NCBI GenBank assembly: GCA_034679345.1
Contig: JAXDAY010000017.1
Span: forward strand, 92,187 to 156,186
Source of the DNA: JAXDAY01 sp034679345
Lineage (GTDB): Bacteria; Eisenbacteria; RBG-16-71-46; CAIMUX01; VGJL01
DNA length: 64,000 nucleotides
Direction of reading: 5' to 3'
Position numbers and translations under genes: made by a program. Of the stretch, positions 35,801 to 43,352 are shown in pieces. The stretch's first letter is position 1; each line of letters begins with the position of its first letter. The notes under the pieces are model-generated. The model did no database searches, was not told where the DNA came from, and saw only the letters and a program-made list of their open reading frames with translations.

Positions 35801-35880
35801 GTCGGCAAGAAGACGCCTCCCACGGGAATCGGGAGGCGGAATCGATCGGTCAGACCGGAGAGGATTCGATTCCTGTTCAT
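32872..35880 (-). CDS. TonB-dependent receptor with carboxypeptidase-regulatory-like N-terminal domain
   Basis: A 1002-residue outer-membrane receptor. Order: signal peptide, CarboxypepD-regulatory-like domain (ARIEGKVLDAESGRPLAYAN ... SFVGFETARQPI, about 42-120), plug domain (LRSLALEPTLDSVVEQQPGV, IRGGRADETLFIIDGV), then a ~750-residue barrel with aromatic strands (HLSPRLTVSHPISEHDHLFF, FNYGHFSQRPAYFY) ending in IRIGLGVEW, a typical C-terminal Trp. These receptors import large nutrients or act as SusC-like pores, but no SusD is present. It is the first gene of a five-gene operon with its own promoter. Confidence 0.92.
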   Translation of the reverse strand: MNRNRILSGLTDRFRLPIPVGGVFLPTVLVLLLQAGAVSATARIEGKVLDAESGRPLAYANVQLTGTGRGAMSQADGGYVIAQLEPGEYEIVASFVGFETARQPIQLEEGATLTITFRLKPAVMKAREVTIRADRPLVDVKRASTIRTYDESELRSLALEPTLDSVVEQQPGVTKDNDELHIRGGRADETLFIIDGVRTRDLLSGDSKGTAISSRAVAEVNIHMGGFDAKHGQAISGIVEAKLKEGTEQFHGYAGYSTDRLVGGQNLDQYNLQFSGPLPVMPTIASLLGSDNPGKMTFFLDLSSDLSDGWLPSIHDLPNSEKIRDALRTVTNYTGEEWLDQLANDPNYSNHRRLQSSYKDAFIGADARYERFFYPRANNEWRLLFKTSWRATTSDKFDLSFTKSLTFDQGFGDLDIGDINRNQSNYPWSWAMRLGNYYTRSSDQNSFSLVWNRGISRDLVHALTLTRFFTASHRDVMGKGWSEYDPRIDADVPEENDVPYFRDIGDAPQYRDQFASIWSLASDWTWTRGRQKFDAGWSHQLEDVQYLQLDASTISKDNPLGDEFDLFHVYPATGALYVQDRLEYESLIAGIGLRYDYWFPGEQVERLYDNWEEINRPTINEETRQEFLDDTHSLFGRRFKGHLSPRLTVSHPISEHDHLFFNYGHFSQRPAYFYVYAKSSSQSSEEFPRIGNPNLNPEISVQYELGGGHQFRPDLAAKGSLFYKDIYDYPTSTTLVLKERPTSRSNFFIYRNLDYARSTGFELELRKRRLGHWSGAVAYTYSEAKGKSSDPNNLKLVQESGGDARETELGELYMWWNRPHKFTAWYAFTVGKGETVRFRGARLPDDWNLSLYTMLQSGRAYTPRNVFGDQTGQDYSKNGPLDSTTNLKLRKGLRLFGLNLEGTFEVFNLFNHRTVLQIDPATGERYRPGEGSLDSAYEDPENLGLSDEALIEEAGATVGPDETVAEVAEGIRQSIIGTMISYSNPGYRAAPRSVRIGLGVEW

Positions 35881-35913
35881 TCGCGGCTGTCGGCCATCCT
35901 GCCGACCGCGGGA

Positions 35914-35943
35914 AAGCTAACAGCGCGGTCGCGGACCGGTCAA
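35914..35943 (-). promoter_or_regulatory. Promoter of the TonB-receptor operon
   Basis: Minus strand: TTGACC (35943-35938) overlapping the deoC stop, 18 bases, TAGCTT (35919-35914). Leader about 27 bases to the ATG at 35880. Confidence 0.6.
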
Positions 35944-36728
35944 GGCGAATCGGGGCGAGGGTCGTCTTGGATCTCGCTCAGGATGGCCCGGCCGGCGCTC
36001 GTACCAATGCGATCGGCCCCGGCCGCGATCATTTGCAGGGCGAGGGCGGCAGTGCGGATTCCGCCCGATGCCTTCACCCCTACCGAATCGCCCGCCTCCC
36101 GTCGCAGCAGCGAGACATCGGCGATCGTGGCCCCCCCGGGACCGAATCCGGTCGAGGTCTTGACATAGCTCGCTCCCGCTTCGCGGCAGATCTTGACCGC
36201 GCGGATCTTCTCCTCCTCGTTCAGCGCGGCCGTTTCCAGGATCGCCTTGACCGGGCGCCCTCGGGCCGCTCGGACGACGCCAGAGATCTCCGCGGCGAGC
36301 GCCTCGTCCCGGCCCGACCGCAGGAGCCCAAGGGCAAGGACCATGTCGAGCTCCTTGGCTCCCTGCTCCACGGCGCGGCTGGCCTCGTACGCCTTGACCC
36401 ATGGATCGTGGGCGCCGCTCGGGAATCCGATGACCGTGGCGACCCGCACTCTCGATCCGGTCAGCTCCCGCACCGCCTGCGGGACGTGGATCGGCGAAAC
36501 GCAGCAGGCGGCGAATCCCGCCTCCCGAGCGTCGGCGCAGAGGCGGGCGATCTCTTCGGGCGTCGCCGTGGGCGCGAGCAGGGTCGAGTCGATCGCGGCC
36601 GCCAGCGTGCGCCGCACGTGGATCGCGGGGGAGGGAGGCGAGCCGGGGTGGCCCGCTTCGATCCAGTCGGCGAACGCCCGGGCCTCCTCGCGGTCGGAGG
36701 CCGCAATGATGCTCACCGTTGCCGGCAT
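35940..36728 (-). CDS. deoC: Deoxyribose-phosphate aldolase
   Basis: Cleaves 2-deoxyribose-5-phosphate to glyceraldehyde-3-phosphate and acetaldehyde in deoxynucleoside catabolism. The 262-residue class I aldolase keeps Asp128 in ELDMV, the Schiff-base Lys190 in YVKTSTGF and the proton-relay Lys219 in VKASGGI. The N-terminus is about 35 residues longer than compact DeoC proteins. ATG 36728 follows AAGGAGG and lies inside the end of cdd, a 16-base overlap, so the two salvage genes are coupled. Confidence 0.94.
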   Translation of the reverse strand: MPATVSIIAASDREEARAFADWIEAGHPGSPPSPAIHVRRTLAAAIDSTLLAPTATPEEIARLCADAREAGFAACCVSPIHVPQAVRELTGSRVRVATVIGFPSGAHDPWVKAYEASRAVEQGAKELDMVLALGLLRSGRDEALAAEISGVVRAARGRPVKAILETAALNEEEKIRAVKICREAGASYVKTSTGFGPGGATIADVSLLRREAGDSVGVKASGGIRTAALALQMIAAGADRIGTSAGRAILSEIQDDPRPDSP

Positions 36729-37150
36729 GACGGATCCTCCTTGGGCTCTCGAACGAAATCGCGGAATGCGAAGGGCAGAAGACGGGCGAGCATGGAGCGC
36801 CCCTCTTCCGCCTCGACAGTTCCCCAGCGGATCTCCACCTTGCGGCCGAACTCGGCCATGACCTGCAAACACCGGCCGCACGGCGGCGAGGCGGCCCTTC
36901 CCGCGGGACCCGCGACAAGGAGGCGGACGAGCGTGACGCCGCCTGCGGCGACCATCGCCGCCACCGCGGCATGCTCGGCGCAGAGGGAGGCCGCCGGAGG
37001 CTCGAGAATGCGCATCTCCACCCCGACATGCAGGCGCCCCGAGGCATCCTCCGCCACGGCGGAGCGTCGCGCTGCGCCGCCTGCGCGGGGCATCGCGCCG
37101 GCCGCCGCGGCGGCGAGGGGGCGCCAAGCCGGGCCCCACGGCCGGCTCAT
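36713..37150 (-). CDS. cdd: Cytidine deaminase
   Basis: Deaminates cytidine and deoxycytidine to the uridine forms for pyrimidine salvage. The 145-residue protein has CAEHAAV (zinc ligand Cys57, proton shuttle Glu59) and PPCGRCLQVMAEFG (zinc ligands Cys91, Cys94), as in homotetrameric deaminases. The usual N-terminal FxVGAA and NxE segment is degenerate (residues 24-50), so substrate contacts may differ. It overlaps dus by four bases and deoC by 16, forming a nucleoside-salvage pair inside a larger minus-strand unit. Confidence 0.87.
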   Translation of the reverse strand: MSRPWGPAWRPLAAAAAGAMPRAGGAARRSAVAEDASGRLHVGVEMRILEPPAASLCAEHAAVAAMVAAGGVTLVRLLVAGPAGRAASPPCGRCLQVMAEFGRKVEIRWGTVEAEEGRSMLARLLPFAFRDFVREPKEDPSCRQR

Positions 37151-38130
37151 GCGAGCATCCTCCCTGCGGCATGATCCTCGAGGAAACCGTCCAGGACGGC
37201 GCGGATTCCCTCGACAGTGGTCTGCTGCATCGCGCGGGAGCGGACCTCCGCGATCCCCGGAAGGCCCTTCAGCATCGTGCCCAGATGCGCGCGAAGCTCC
37301 AGCACGCCTTTGCGCTCCCCCTTCTCGGCGACGGAGTCGTATAGCAGATCGAGGTAGATCTCCACCTGCTCGGCAAGGGAGGGGGGCCCCGGATCGATTC
37401 CGGTCGAGATCACGGCCCGCGTCCGTTGAAAGATCCAGGGATTGCCGATCGCCGCGCGTCCGATCATCACCGCATCGCATCCCGTCTCGTCCAGCAACCG
37501 GACCGCATCCTGCGGAGTCCGCACGTCGCCGTTGCCGATGACCGGGATCGATACCGATCGCTTCACTTCCGCGATCCATTCCCAGGCAGCCTGGCCCTTG
37601 TATCCCTGCTGGCGCGTGCGCGCATGGACCGCGACGGCGGCGACGCCCACGTCCTCGAGCCTACGGGCGATCTCAGCGATGACGATCGAGGAGTCGTCCC
37701 AGCCCAGCCTCGTCTTCACCGTCACCGGCAGCGATACGCTTCGGACGACCGCCGAGGCGAGCCGAACGAGCAGATCGGGCTCGCGGAGGAGGCCGGCGCC
37801 GGCTCCCTTGCAGGCGACTTTCTTCGCGGGGCAGCCGAAGTTGATGTCGATCAGATCGGGGCCCGCGGCTTCGCTCAGACGAGCGGCCTCGACGAGCGCT
37901 TCCTCTCGATTGCCGTAGAGCTGTATGCCGACGGGGTGCTCATCGTCGGCGAGTCGGATCTTGCCATGGCTCTGGGCGACCTGGCGGATGAGCGCCTCGG
38001 AGGAGACGAACTCGGTATAGACGAGATCGGCCCCGAGCCGGCGACAAACGCGCCGGAAGGGGCGTTCTGTGACATCCTCCATCGGCGCCAGGAACACGCC
38101 GCGGTCGAACTCCATCGGGCCGATCTTCAT
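37147..38130 (-). CDS. dus: tRNA-dihydrouridine synthase (DusB-like)
   Basis: FMN enzyme that reduces specific uridines of tRNA to dihydrouridine. The 327-residue protein shows FLAPMEDVTERPFRR, DINFGCPAKKV with the catalytic Cys100, VTVKTRLGWDD, AVHARTRQQGYKG and GNGDVRTPQDA, all typical of DusB. It starts 12 bases after the two-peptidase gene and overlaps cdd. A role in tRNA modification alongside salvage and peptidase genes suggests a housekeeping operon rather than a dedicated pathway. Confidence 0.94.
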   Translation of the reverse strand: MKIGPMEFDRGVFLAPMEDVTERPFRRVCRRLGADLVYTEFVSSEALIRQVAQSHGKIRLADDEHPVGIQLYGNREEALVEAARLSEAAGPDLIDINFGCPAKKVACKGAGAGLLREPDLLVRLASAVVRSVSLPVTVKTRLGWDDSSIVIAEIARRLEDVGVAAVAVHARTRQQGYKGQAAWEWIAEVKRSVSIPVIGNGDVRTPQDAVRLLDETGCDAVMIGRAAIGNPWIFQRTRAVISTGIDPGPPSLAEQVEIYLDLLYDSVAEKGERKGVLELRAHLGTMLKGLPGIAEVRSRAMQQTTVEGIRAVLDGFLEDHAAGRMLA

Positions 38131-38142
38131 TGCTCTCCCAAC

Positions 38143-41100
38143 CTAACGCACCATGACGATTCTTCCGCTCCGCTCGCCCCAGGACCCCTCGGCGCGGAGC
38201 CAGTAGATCCCTGCGGCGGCCTGGACGCCGGCGTCGCTTTGCCCGTCCCAATGCAGTCGATGGTATCCGACCGCGTCGATCGTGCCGAGGCGCCTCACCC
38301 TGCGACCGGAGACGTCGAAGACGGCGACCTGCGTCGGTCCGCTCCTGGGCGCGTGGAGCAGGACGTCGACCGGCCCGCTTGCGGGATTCGGATAGCAGAG
38401 GATCTGGGTCCGGTAATCGTCGAAGCGGCCCGGGACGATCTCTCGCAGGATCCACTCGTCCGGGTCGAGGACGATCCTCTCCGGCTCGAAGGGGATGTGA
38501 TCGAGAAGGGCGACCTCCGTCCGGTGGGAGACGAATACGACGGAATCGAGGCTGTCGGCCGCGCCGCCCGCCGCGCGTCCGAAGACCCGGACCGTCAGGG
38601 GGAACGCATACTGATCGGGAGGGTCGTCGGAGGGGCTACCCATGGGGTAGTCGATCGGCTCCTGCGTCTGTCGGATCAGGAGCCTCACGAGGAAGTCCTC
38701 GCCCGCGTCCTCCGCGTCCCAGTCCCACGCGAGGGTCGGACGGCCGACGCCGTAGAGCCACGGCAGGAAGAACCAGCGCAGGTCCTCGCCGCTCTCCTCT
38801 TCGACGGTCCGGACGAAATCCTCCGTCGTGACCGAGCCGTAGAGGTTTTCTTCGTAGTAGGCTCGGATCGCGTCGAAGAATCGCTCGTCTCCGAGGATGC
38901 CCCGCAGCATGTGGAGCACCCACGCCCCCTTTCGATAGGTGGTCGACGTGAACCACTCCGTCGGCCGGGCGAGGCAACCGCGGTACTCGAAGTCGACCGG
39001 GTTGCGGATCCGGGCCATCCACCTGCGGTACCCCGGGATCCCCCCGCGCCCTTCGGCGAAGAGCGCCTCGCCGTAGGTGGCGAAGCCCTCGTTGAGCCAG
39101 ATGTGCTCCATCGACTCGGGGGTGACCGCGTCTCCAAACCACTGATGGGCGATCTCGTGGGCGAGAATCGGGTCGTTCGAATTGTCGCCCGTGACGAGCC
39201 CGGCGCCGTAGGAAACGAGCGTCTGGTGCTCCATGGCGCCCGACGGCCAGCTGAACTGCGCGATTCCCAGCTTCTCGATTCCCACCTCGGGATTCCGGAA
39301 CGGGTAGGGTCCGAAGATCGACTCGAAGCGGGCGAGCGCCTCGTGCGCGGTGTGGTAATCGATCCGCGCGGCGGCCGAATCCTCGGGGTAGGCGAAGAAG
39401 GCGAGAGGGATCTGAGCCCCGTCCTCGGCTTCGTAGGTGTCGGACCAGGCGGCGTAGTCGGTCGCTGCGAACGCCACCAGGTAGGGCGCGATCGGATAGC
39501 GCGTCTCCCAGGTCGAGAGGATCCGGTCGCCCGCGATTTCCTCCTGGATCCGATTCCCGATGGCGGCGACGACGAAGCCGCCGGGCGCATCGATAGTGAG
39601 CCGGACGGTCGCCTTGTCGCTCAGGAGATCCTTGCACGGCCACCAGCCCCGGGAACGATCCGGCTGGCTCAGCGTCGAAACCATTGGAAACGTATCGTTT
39701 CCCTGCCCATGGCTCGAGTAGAACTGGAAGCCGGAGAAGTAGGCGGGGCCGGGGGCCCCCCAGTAGGAGAGGAGAATCCGCGTCGTATCCCCGGATCGAA
39801 GTTGTGCCGGCAACGCGACGCGGATTCGGTCGTCTTCGACGCGCTCGAGATCGCAAGCGGTCCCCTCGCACTCGGCCGAATCAGCCGCGAGGGTCGCCCC
39901 CAGGTGGATCTCGATATCAGTGAGATCGTCGATAGCTGCGATTTGCATCTCCACTGACCCGGCGATCGTTCCAGCGTTAGGGTCAATACGCACCCGGATC
40001 GAGTAGTGGAGAGCATCGTAGCCCTCCATCGGCTCCGCGACGCGCGCCATCACGGGAGTCATGCTTTGCTGGATCGGCGCCCCGGGCTTCGTGGGCGGGA
40101 ACGGATCCTCCAGAATTGCGGAGCGGGCAGGCGTTGCCAGGAGCGAACTGCTCGCCAGCGCGGCTCCTACCGCCAGGCCCTTGAGAGCCGCGAGCGCCCG
40201 GCGGCCGGGGGGCTTCGGAGGCGCCGGCATATCTCGAGTCGCCGCCATCAGTTTGCGCGCAGGAATCGCCTTCTTGTGGAAGTCTGCTCGCGTTCGCGCC
40301 AGGGGATCCCGTTGCAGCGCGATCTTCTCGACCGCGACCGGAAGAAGTCGGCCGAGGTTGACCAGGTCGTCCGCGTTGATCGTCTCCTCGGCGATTCGCG
40401 TCTCGCCCATGTTGTGGTAGTTGCCCAAAGCCAGAGCGAGCCCGCCCGCGGGATAGCCGAAGGCCTGGAATGCCGTCGCCTCGCACACGCCCCCGTCCAT
40501 CAAGCATCGCTGCCAGCGAAAAGCGCGATTTCGCTTCGCGAGATCCATGCAGGCCTCGCGCAGCGCCAGCGAGACGCCCGGATCGTAGACGGCCAAGCGG
40601 TCGCCGACTCGCAGGATCGGCCCGTGACCCTGCCGGCCGCACGGTAGTTCGCGGCTCGTCTCGAGAACGACGACGGCGGCGTCTCGAGGAAGCGTGCCGT
40701 CCTCGGCCAAGGCGACCGCGCCGTGGAGCCCCACCTCCTCGGCACGGGTGAAAACCCCCCAGACCTCGATCCGGGGGCGCTTGCGGACGAGCTCCGCCAT
40801 CAGGTGGAGCACCCCGGCGCATCCCATGAGGTCATCGGCCGATTTCGTGTGGATGCGCTTCCCACGCAGTGCGAAGCCCGTCAGATCCCATCCGCCGATC
40901 GCGCCGGCCGTGGCCTCCCGCTCGAGCTGCAGTCTCACGCGAACGACTCGTCCCGCGTCGTTCAGTTCCTTGCCCGTGACGTGCCCGCGGATCGGTCCGT
41001 CGGGATCCTCGATGCGCACGGACGTTCCCCGCTTGAAGTAGCGGGCCTGCACGCCGCCCAGCCACCGAGCCGCGGCCCGCCTGCCGCTCGAGGAGCTGAC

Positions 41101-41328
41101 GATCAGACCGGGGTGGTCGGTATGCGCCGTCACGGCCACCGGCCGCCCGCGCGAGCCCCGCGCTCGATAGACGGCGAAGAGATTGCCCCATCGATCGCTT
41201 CCGTGAGGCATTCCGATGCGATCGAGTTCGCCCCGAATCCGGTGAAGGACCTCGTGCTCGCGATAGGAGGTCGTGGGCGCTTCGGCGAGGAGCCTCGCCA
41301 GGCGGATGATCGGCGAACGCATCGTCAC
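38143..41328 (-). CDS. Fusion of M42-type aminopeptidase and secreted M1 aminopeptidase with sorting domain
   Basis: One open frame of 1061 codons joins two peptidases. Residues ~1-350: M42 family, with metal and catalytic residues in AHTDHPG (His69, Asp71), KSADDLMG (Asp165/166), RAEEVG (Glu197/198), LETS (Glu223) and GNYHNMGE (His305). Residues ~367-400: a full signal peptide. Residues ~400-970: M1 family, with GAMEH and HEIAHQWFGD (His724) plus WLNEGFATY. The end is a FlgD-like sorting domain (CYPNPASGPVDVLL...AGIYWLRAEGSWG). M42 enzymes are cytosolic and this M1 is exported, so a covalent product is puzzling. GTG 41328 is chosen: GAGGAGG lies five bases upstream and the promoter excludes 41415. 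Confidence 0.8.
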   Translation of the reverse strand: MTMRSPIIRLARLLAEAPTTSYREHEVLHRIRGELDRIGMPHGSDRWGNLFAVYRARGSRGRPVAVTAHTDHPGLIVSSSSGRRAAARWLGGVQARYFKRGTSVRIEDPDGPIRGHVTGKELNDAGRVVRVRLQLEREATAGAIGGWDLTGFALRGKRIHTKSADDLMGCAGVLHLMAELVRKRPRIEVWGVFTRAEEVGLHGAVALAEDGTLPRDAAVVVLETSRELPCGRQGHGPILRVGDRLAVYDPGVSLALREACMDLAKRNRAFRWQRCLMDGGVCEATAFQAFGYPAGGLALALGNYHNMGETRIAEETINADDLVNLGRLLPVAVEKIALQRDPLARTRADFHKKAIPARKLMAATRDMPAPPKPPGRRALAALKGLAVGAALASSSLLATPARSAILEDPFPPTKPGAPIQQSMTPVMARVAEPMEGYDALHYSIRVRIDPNAGTIAGSVEMQIAAIDDLTDIEIHLGATLAADSAECEGTACDLERVEDDRIRVALPAQLRSGDTTRILLSYWGAPGPAYFSGFQFYSSHGQGNDTFPMVSTLSQPDRSRGWWPCKDLLSDKATVRLTIDAPGGFVVAAIGNRIQEEIAGDRILSTWETRYPIAPYLVAFAATDYAAWSDTYEAEDGAQIPLAFFAYPEDSAAARIDYHTAHEALARFESIFGPYPFRNPEVGIEKLGIAQFSWPSGAMEHQTLVSYGAGLVTGDNSNDPILAHEIAHQWFGDAVTPESMEHIWLNEGFATYGEALFAEGRGGIPGYRRWMARIRNPVDFEYRGCLARPTEWFTSTTYRKGAWVLHMLRGILGDERFFDAIRAYYEENLYGSVTTEDFVRTVEEESGEDLRWFFLPWLYGVGRPTLAWDWDAEDAGEDFLVRLLIRQTQEPIDYPMGSPSDDPPDQYAFPLTVRVFGRAAGGAADSLDSVVFVSHRTEVALLDHIPFEPERIVLDPDEWILREIVPGRFDDYRTQILCYPNPASGPVDVLLHAPRSGPTQVAVFDVSGRRVRRLGTIDAVGYHRLHWDGQSDAGVQAAAGIYWLRAEGSWGERSGRIVMVR
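40120..40248 (-). other. Internal signal peptide inside the M42-M1 reading frame
   Basis: In-frame ATG codons at 40248 and 40230 precede a basic stretch (PPGRRALAALKG) and a hydrophobic core (LAVGAALASSSLLATPARSA). A product started at 40230 would be a 695-residue secreted M1 aminopeptidase. No clear ribosome site precedes either ATG, so internal initiation is possible but unproven. Confidence 0.6.
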
Positions 41329-41385
41329 GGAAACCTCCTCGAGAAAATCGGCGCTCGAATCCTGGTCGAAGCGGATCGAGAACGC

Positions 41386-41414
41386 AGTATAGGGCTCCCC
41401 GTTGGCGCGGTCCA
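41386..41414 (-). promoter_or_regulatory. Promoter of the peptidase-dus-cdd-deoC unit
   Basis: Minus strand: TGGACC (41414-41409), 17 bases, TATACT (41391-41386). Transcription would start near 41379, downstream of the ATG at 41415, supporting the GTG start at 41328. Confidence 0.5.
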
Positions 41415-41424
41415 TGCTTGAACC

Positions 41425-41444
41425 GGTCCGCGCGGGCGCGGACC
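41425..41444. repeat. Perfect inverted repeat between divergent promoters
   Basis: GGTCCGCG, spacer CGGG, CGCGGACC. The 8-base arms are perfect. It lies between the divergent promoters of the peptidase unit and the SirB1-like gene, a good place for an operator or a hairpin. Confidence 0.5.
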
Positions 41445-41470
41445 GCGCCGGGACCGCAGGGAGAATGGCA

Positions 41471-41500
41471 TTGAGCCGCGTTCGAGGCGGGTGGTAGGCT
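41471..41500 (+). promoter_or_regulatory. Promoter of the SirB1-like gene
   Basis: TTGAGC (41471-41476), 18 bases, TAGGCT (41495-41500). Predicted transcription start near 41507, about 58 bases before the ATG at 41565. Confidence 0.6.
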
Positions 41501-41564
41501 CACCGCGAGGGTGGGCGGCGTGGATCGGGGGTGTGGGATCGGTCTTCAACCTGGAGAGGGATCG

Positions 41565-42431
41565 ATGCCGACGAAGTCCCTGAGCGAGCGGGAGTACCGA
41601 GCTCTGATCTCCCTGTTGGCCGATGAGGACGTGCGTGTCCTCCAGACGGTCTGGGAGCATCTCATGGAGATCGGTCCACCCGCGCTTGCTTATCTTCGTG
41701 AAGCCTCCGAGGATCCCGACCCGCGGACCCGGATCCGGGCGCGCCATATCATGCAGCGTATCCAGATCGAGGATCTGGAGAGCCGATTCACGAAGATCGC
41801 CGCGAGCGAGGACGCGGCGTTCTCCCTCGAGGAAGGCGTCTTCGCCATCGCGCGGATCGAGTATCCGGACCTCGTCCGCGGAACCCTGAGCGCTCAGCTC
41901 GACGAGATCGCAGGGGAGATTCGGCGGCGGATCGCCGGGAAGGTCGACCCCCGCGAGATACTCCAGGCGATGAATGCCTACCTGTTCGAGGAGCTGCGCT
42001 TCAGCGGGAACAGCGCCGACTACTACAACCCTGACAACAGCTACATCAACCGGGTGCTGGAACGGCGTGTCGGCATCCCGATCACCCTCTCGGCGGTCCT
42101 GCTCCTGTTCGCGGAACGTCTCGATCTACCTGTCTACGGCGTCGGCCTGCCGGGCCACTTCCTGGTCAAGTACGACGATGGCGAGCAGGAGATCTACGTC
42201 GATCCCTACAATGGGGGGCGTCTCCTCACGCGGAAGGACTGCGCGCAGTACCTGACGGGCGCCGGCTACTACTTCAAGGAGGAGTACATCGCGACCTCCT
42301 CGAGCCGCGACATCGTGATCCGGATCCTGCGCAACCTCGTCTTGATCTACTCGAAGCAGCAGGACAAGCCGCGGGTGCGGCAGCTCACCCACTACGTCGA
42401 GATCCTCCAGAACCGCGAGAAGAACCGGTAG
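41565..42431 (+). CDS. SirB1/transglutaminase-like family protein
   Basis: A 288-residue cytosolic protein of the SirB1 family. The core NAYLFEELRFSGNSADYYNP, then NSYINRVLERRVGIPITLSA and LPVYGVGLPGHFLVKY, matches the transglutaminase-like fold of this family; the position of the usual catalytic Cys in the first helix is not evident, while His in GLPGHFLVKY and Asp in VDPYNGG are present. It lacks the TPR tail of longer members. The family is tied loosely to flagellar or nucleoside regulation, with no firm activity. ATG 41565 follows GGAGAGGG. Confidence 0.85.
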   Translation: MPTKSLSEREYRALISLLADEDVRVLQTVWEHLMEIGPPALAYLREASEDPDPRTRIRARHIMQRIQIEDLESRFTKIAASEDAAFSLEEGVFAIARIEYPDLVRGTLSAQLDEIAGEIRRRIAGKVDPREILQAMNAYLFEELRFSGNSADYYNPDNSYINRVLERRVGIPITLSAVLLLFAERLDLPVYGVGLPGHFLVKYDDGEQEIYVDPYNGGRLLTRKDCAQYLTGAGYYFKEEYIATSSSRDIVIRILRNLVLIYSKQQDKPRVRQLTHYVEILQNREKNR

Positions 42432-42476
42432 GCCCAACCCTCCCCGCGACCGTGGCTGGGAACGGCGAGAATCCTC

Positions 42477-42506
42477 TTGCGCCACCCGTATAATGATCGT
42501 TATATT
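42477..42506 (+). promoter_or_regulatory. Promoter of the tetR gene
   Basis: TTGCGC (42477-42482), 18 bases, TATATT (42501-42506). An ATG at 42493 lies inside this promoter and is unlikely to be the start of the regulator. Confidence 0.55.
42489..42504. promoter_or_regulatory. Candidate TetR operator
   Basis: TATAATGATCGTTATA is a 16-base palindrome with seven of eight pairs matching. It is strikingly A/T-rich for this genome, fills the space between the -35 and -10 of the tetR promoter and covers the first four bases of the -10. Binding by the encoded regulator would shut off its own transcription. Confidence 0.55.
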
Positions 42507-42567
42507 GCGCGAAGTGCCGGACGCAGCAGTCGCCTCGTTGCTCGCCGCTGAGGCGAAGGTGGGGAAG

Positions 42568-43305
42568 ATGCCACGAGCCGAGAGGAATCAGGAACCGATG
42601 ACACGTCGGCCCGCGAAGGCGCGCGCCAAGGCGCCCGCGAAGCTGCCTGCCAGCGGAGGAGCAAAGGAATCCGGCGGAGCGCCCGCGGAGACGCGCGAGA
42701 CGGCCGGCGGCCGCGAGCGGCTATTCCTGGCGGCGATTCGCCTCTTCGGGACCAAGGGCTATGCGGCGACTTCGGTGCGCGACATCGTGCAGGCGGCCGG
42801 GGTGACGCCGCCAACCCTCTACCACCATTTCGGCAGCAAAGAAGGGCTCTACCTCGCCATGGTGCGTGCGGGCCGGGATCTCCTCGAGAAGACGTGGAAG
42901 GATGCGATCGATGCTGGGGGTCCTGTCTCTGAGAGGATCCGGCGGCTGTGTCATACGCACTTCGGCCGGAAGCGACAGGTCGCCCACCTAGCATGGGCGG
43001 TAGGACGAATCATGTCGGAACCGATGCAGTACGCGCCTTCGATCGATTTCCGGGCGCTCGCTCTCGTTCGGATCCGGCAGTTCGAGCGCTTGGTCGAGGA
43101 AGGTGTCAAGAGCGGGGAGTTCCGTCGGTGCGCGCCTCGCCATGTCGCGCTCGCCCTGGTGGGCGCGGTCGAGGCGGCCTCGCAACCCTTCTGGGGCGAA
43201 CCGAACATCGACCGACGTGAGGAAGAGTTGGAGGGGGTGCTGACCGTGATCCTTTCGGGGATCGCTCGACGCGCCCCGGGGAGGAGAGCGTCCAGATCCG
43301 GATGA
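42568..43305 (+). CDS. TetR/AcrR family transcriptional regulator
   Basis: A 245-residue repressor. The helix-turn-helix is classic TetR: AAIRLFGTKGYAATSVRDIVQAAGVTPPTLYHHFGSKEGLY split over helices 1-4, followed by an all-helical ligand domain. A basic, Ala/Lys-rich extension of ~50 residues precedes it. ATG 42568 was chosen because it follows GGTGGGG and lies downstream of the promoter; ATG 42598 and a GTG at 42514 are alternatives. It precedes an efflux adaptor and pump, so it very likely controls them and itself through the palindrome at 42489-42504. Confidence 0.92.
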   Translation: MPRAERNQEPMTRRPAKARAKAPAKLPASGGAKESGGAPAETRETAGGRERLFLAAIRLFGTKGYAATSVRDIVQAAGVTPPTLYHHFGSKEGLYLAMVRAGRDLLEKTWKDAIDAGGPVSERIRRLCHTHFGRKRQVAHLAWAVGRIMSEPMQYAPSIDFRALALVRIRQFERLVEEGVKSGEFRRCAPRHVALALVGAVEAASQPFWGEPNIDRREEELEGVLTVILSGIARRAPGRRASRSG

Positions 43306-43352
43306 GCCCAGGCTGCGACGAACTCGTGGGTCGCCCGGCGGATTTGGGCGCG

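Noticed and set aside
41329..41415. Upstream ATG at 41415 for the two-peptidase gene
   Set aside because: Lies upstream of the predicted transcription start and lacks a ribosome site; the GTG at 41328 has GAGGAGG.
42493..42567. N-terminal extension of the TetR regulator from ATG 42493
   Set aside because: The ATG lies within the promoter and operator-like palindrome, so it would not be transcribed from it.
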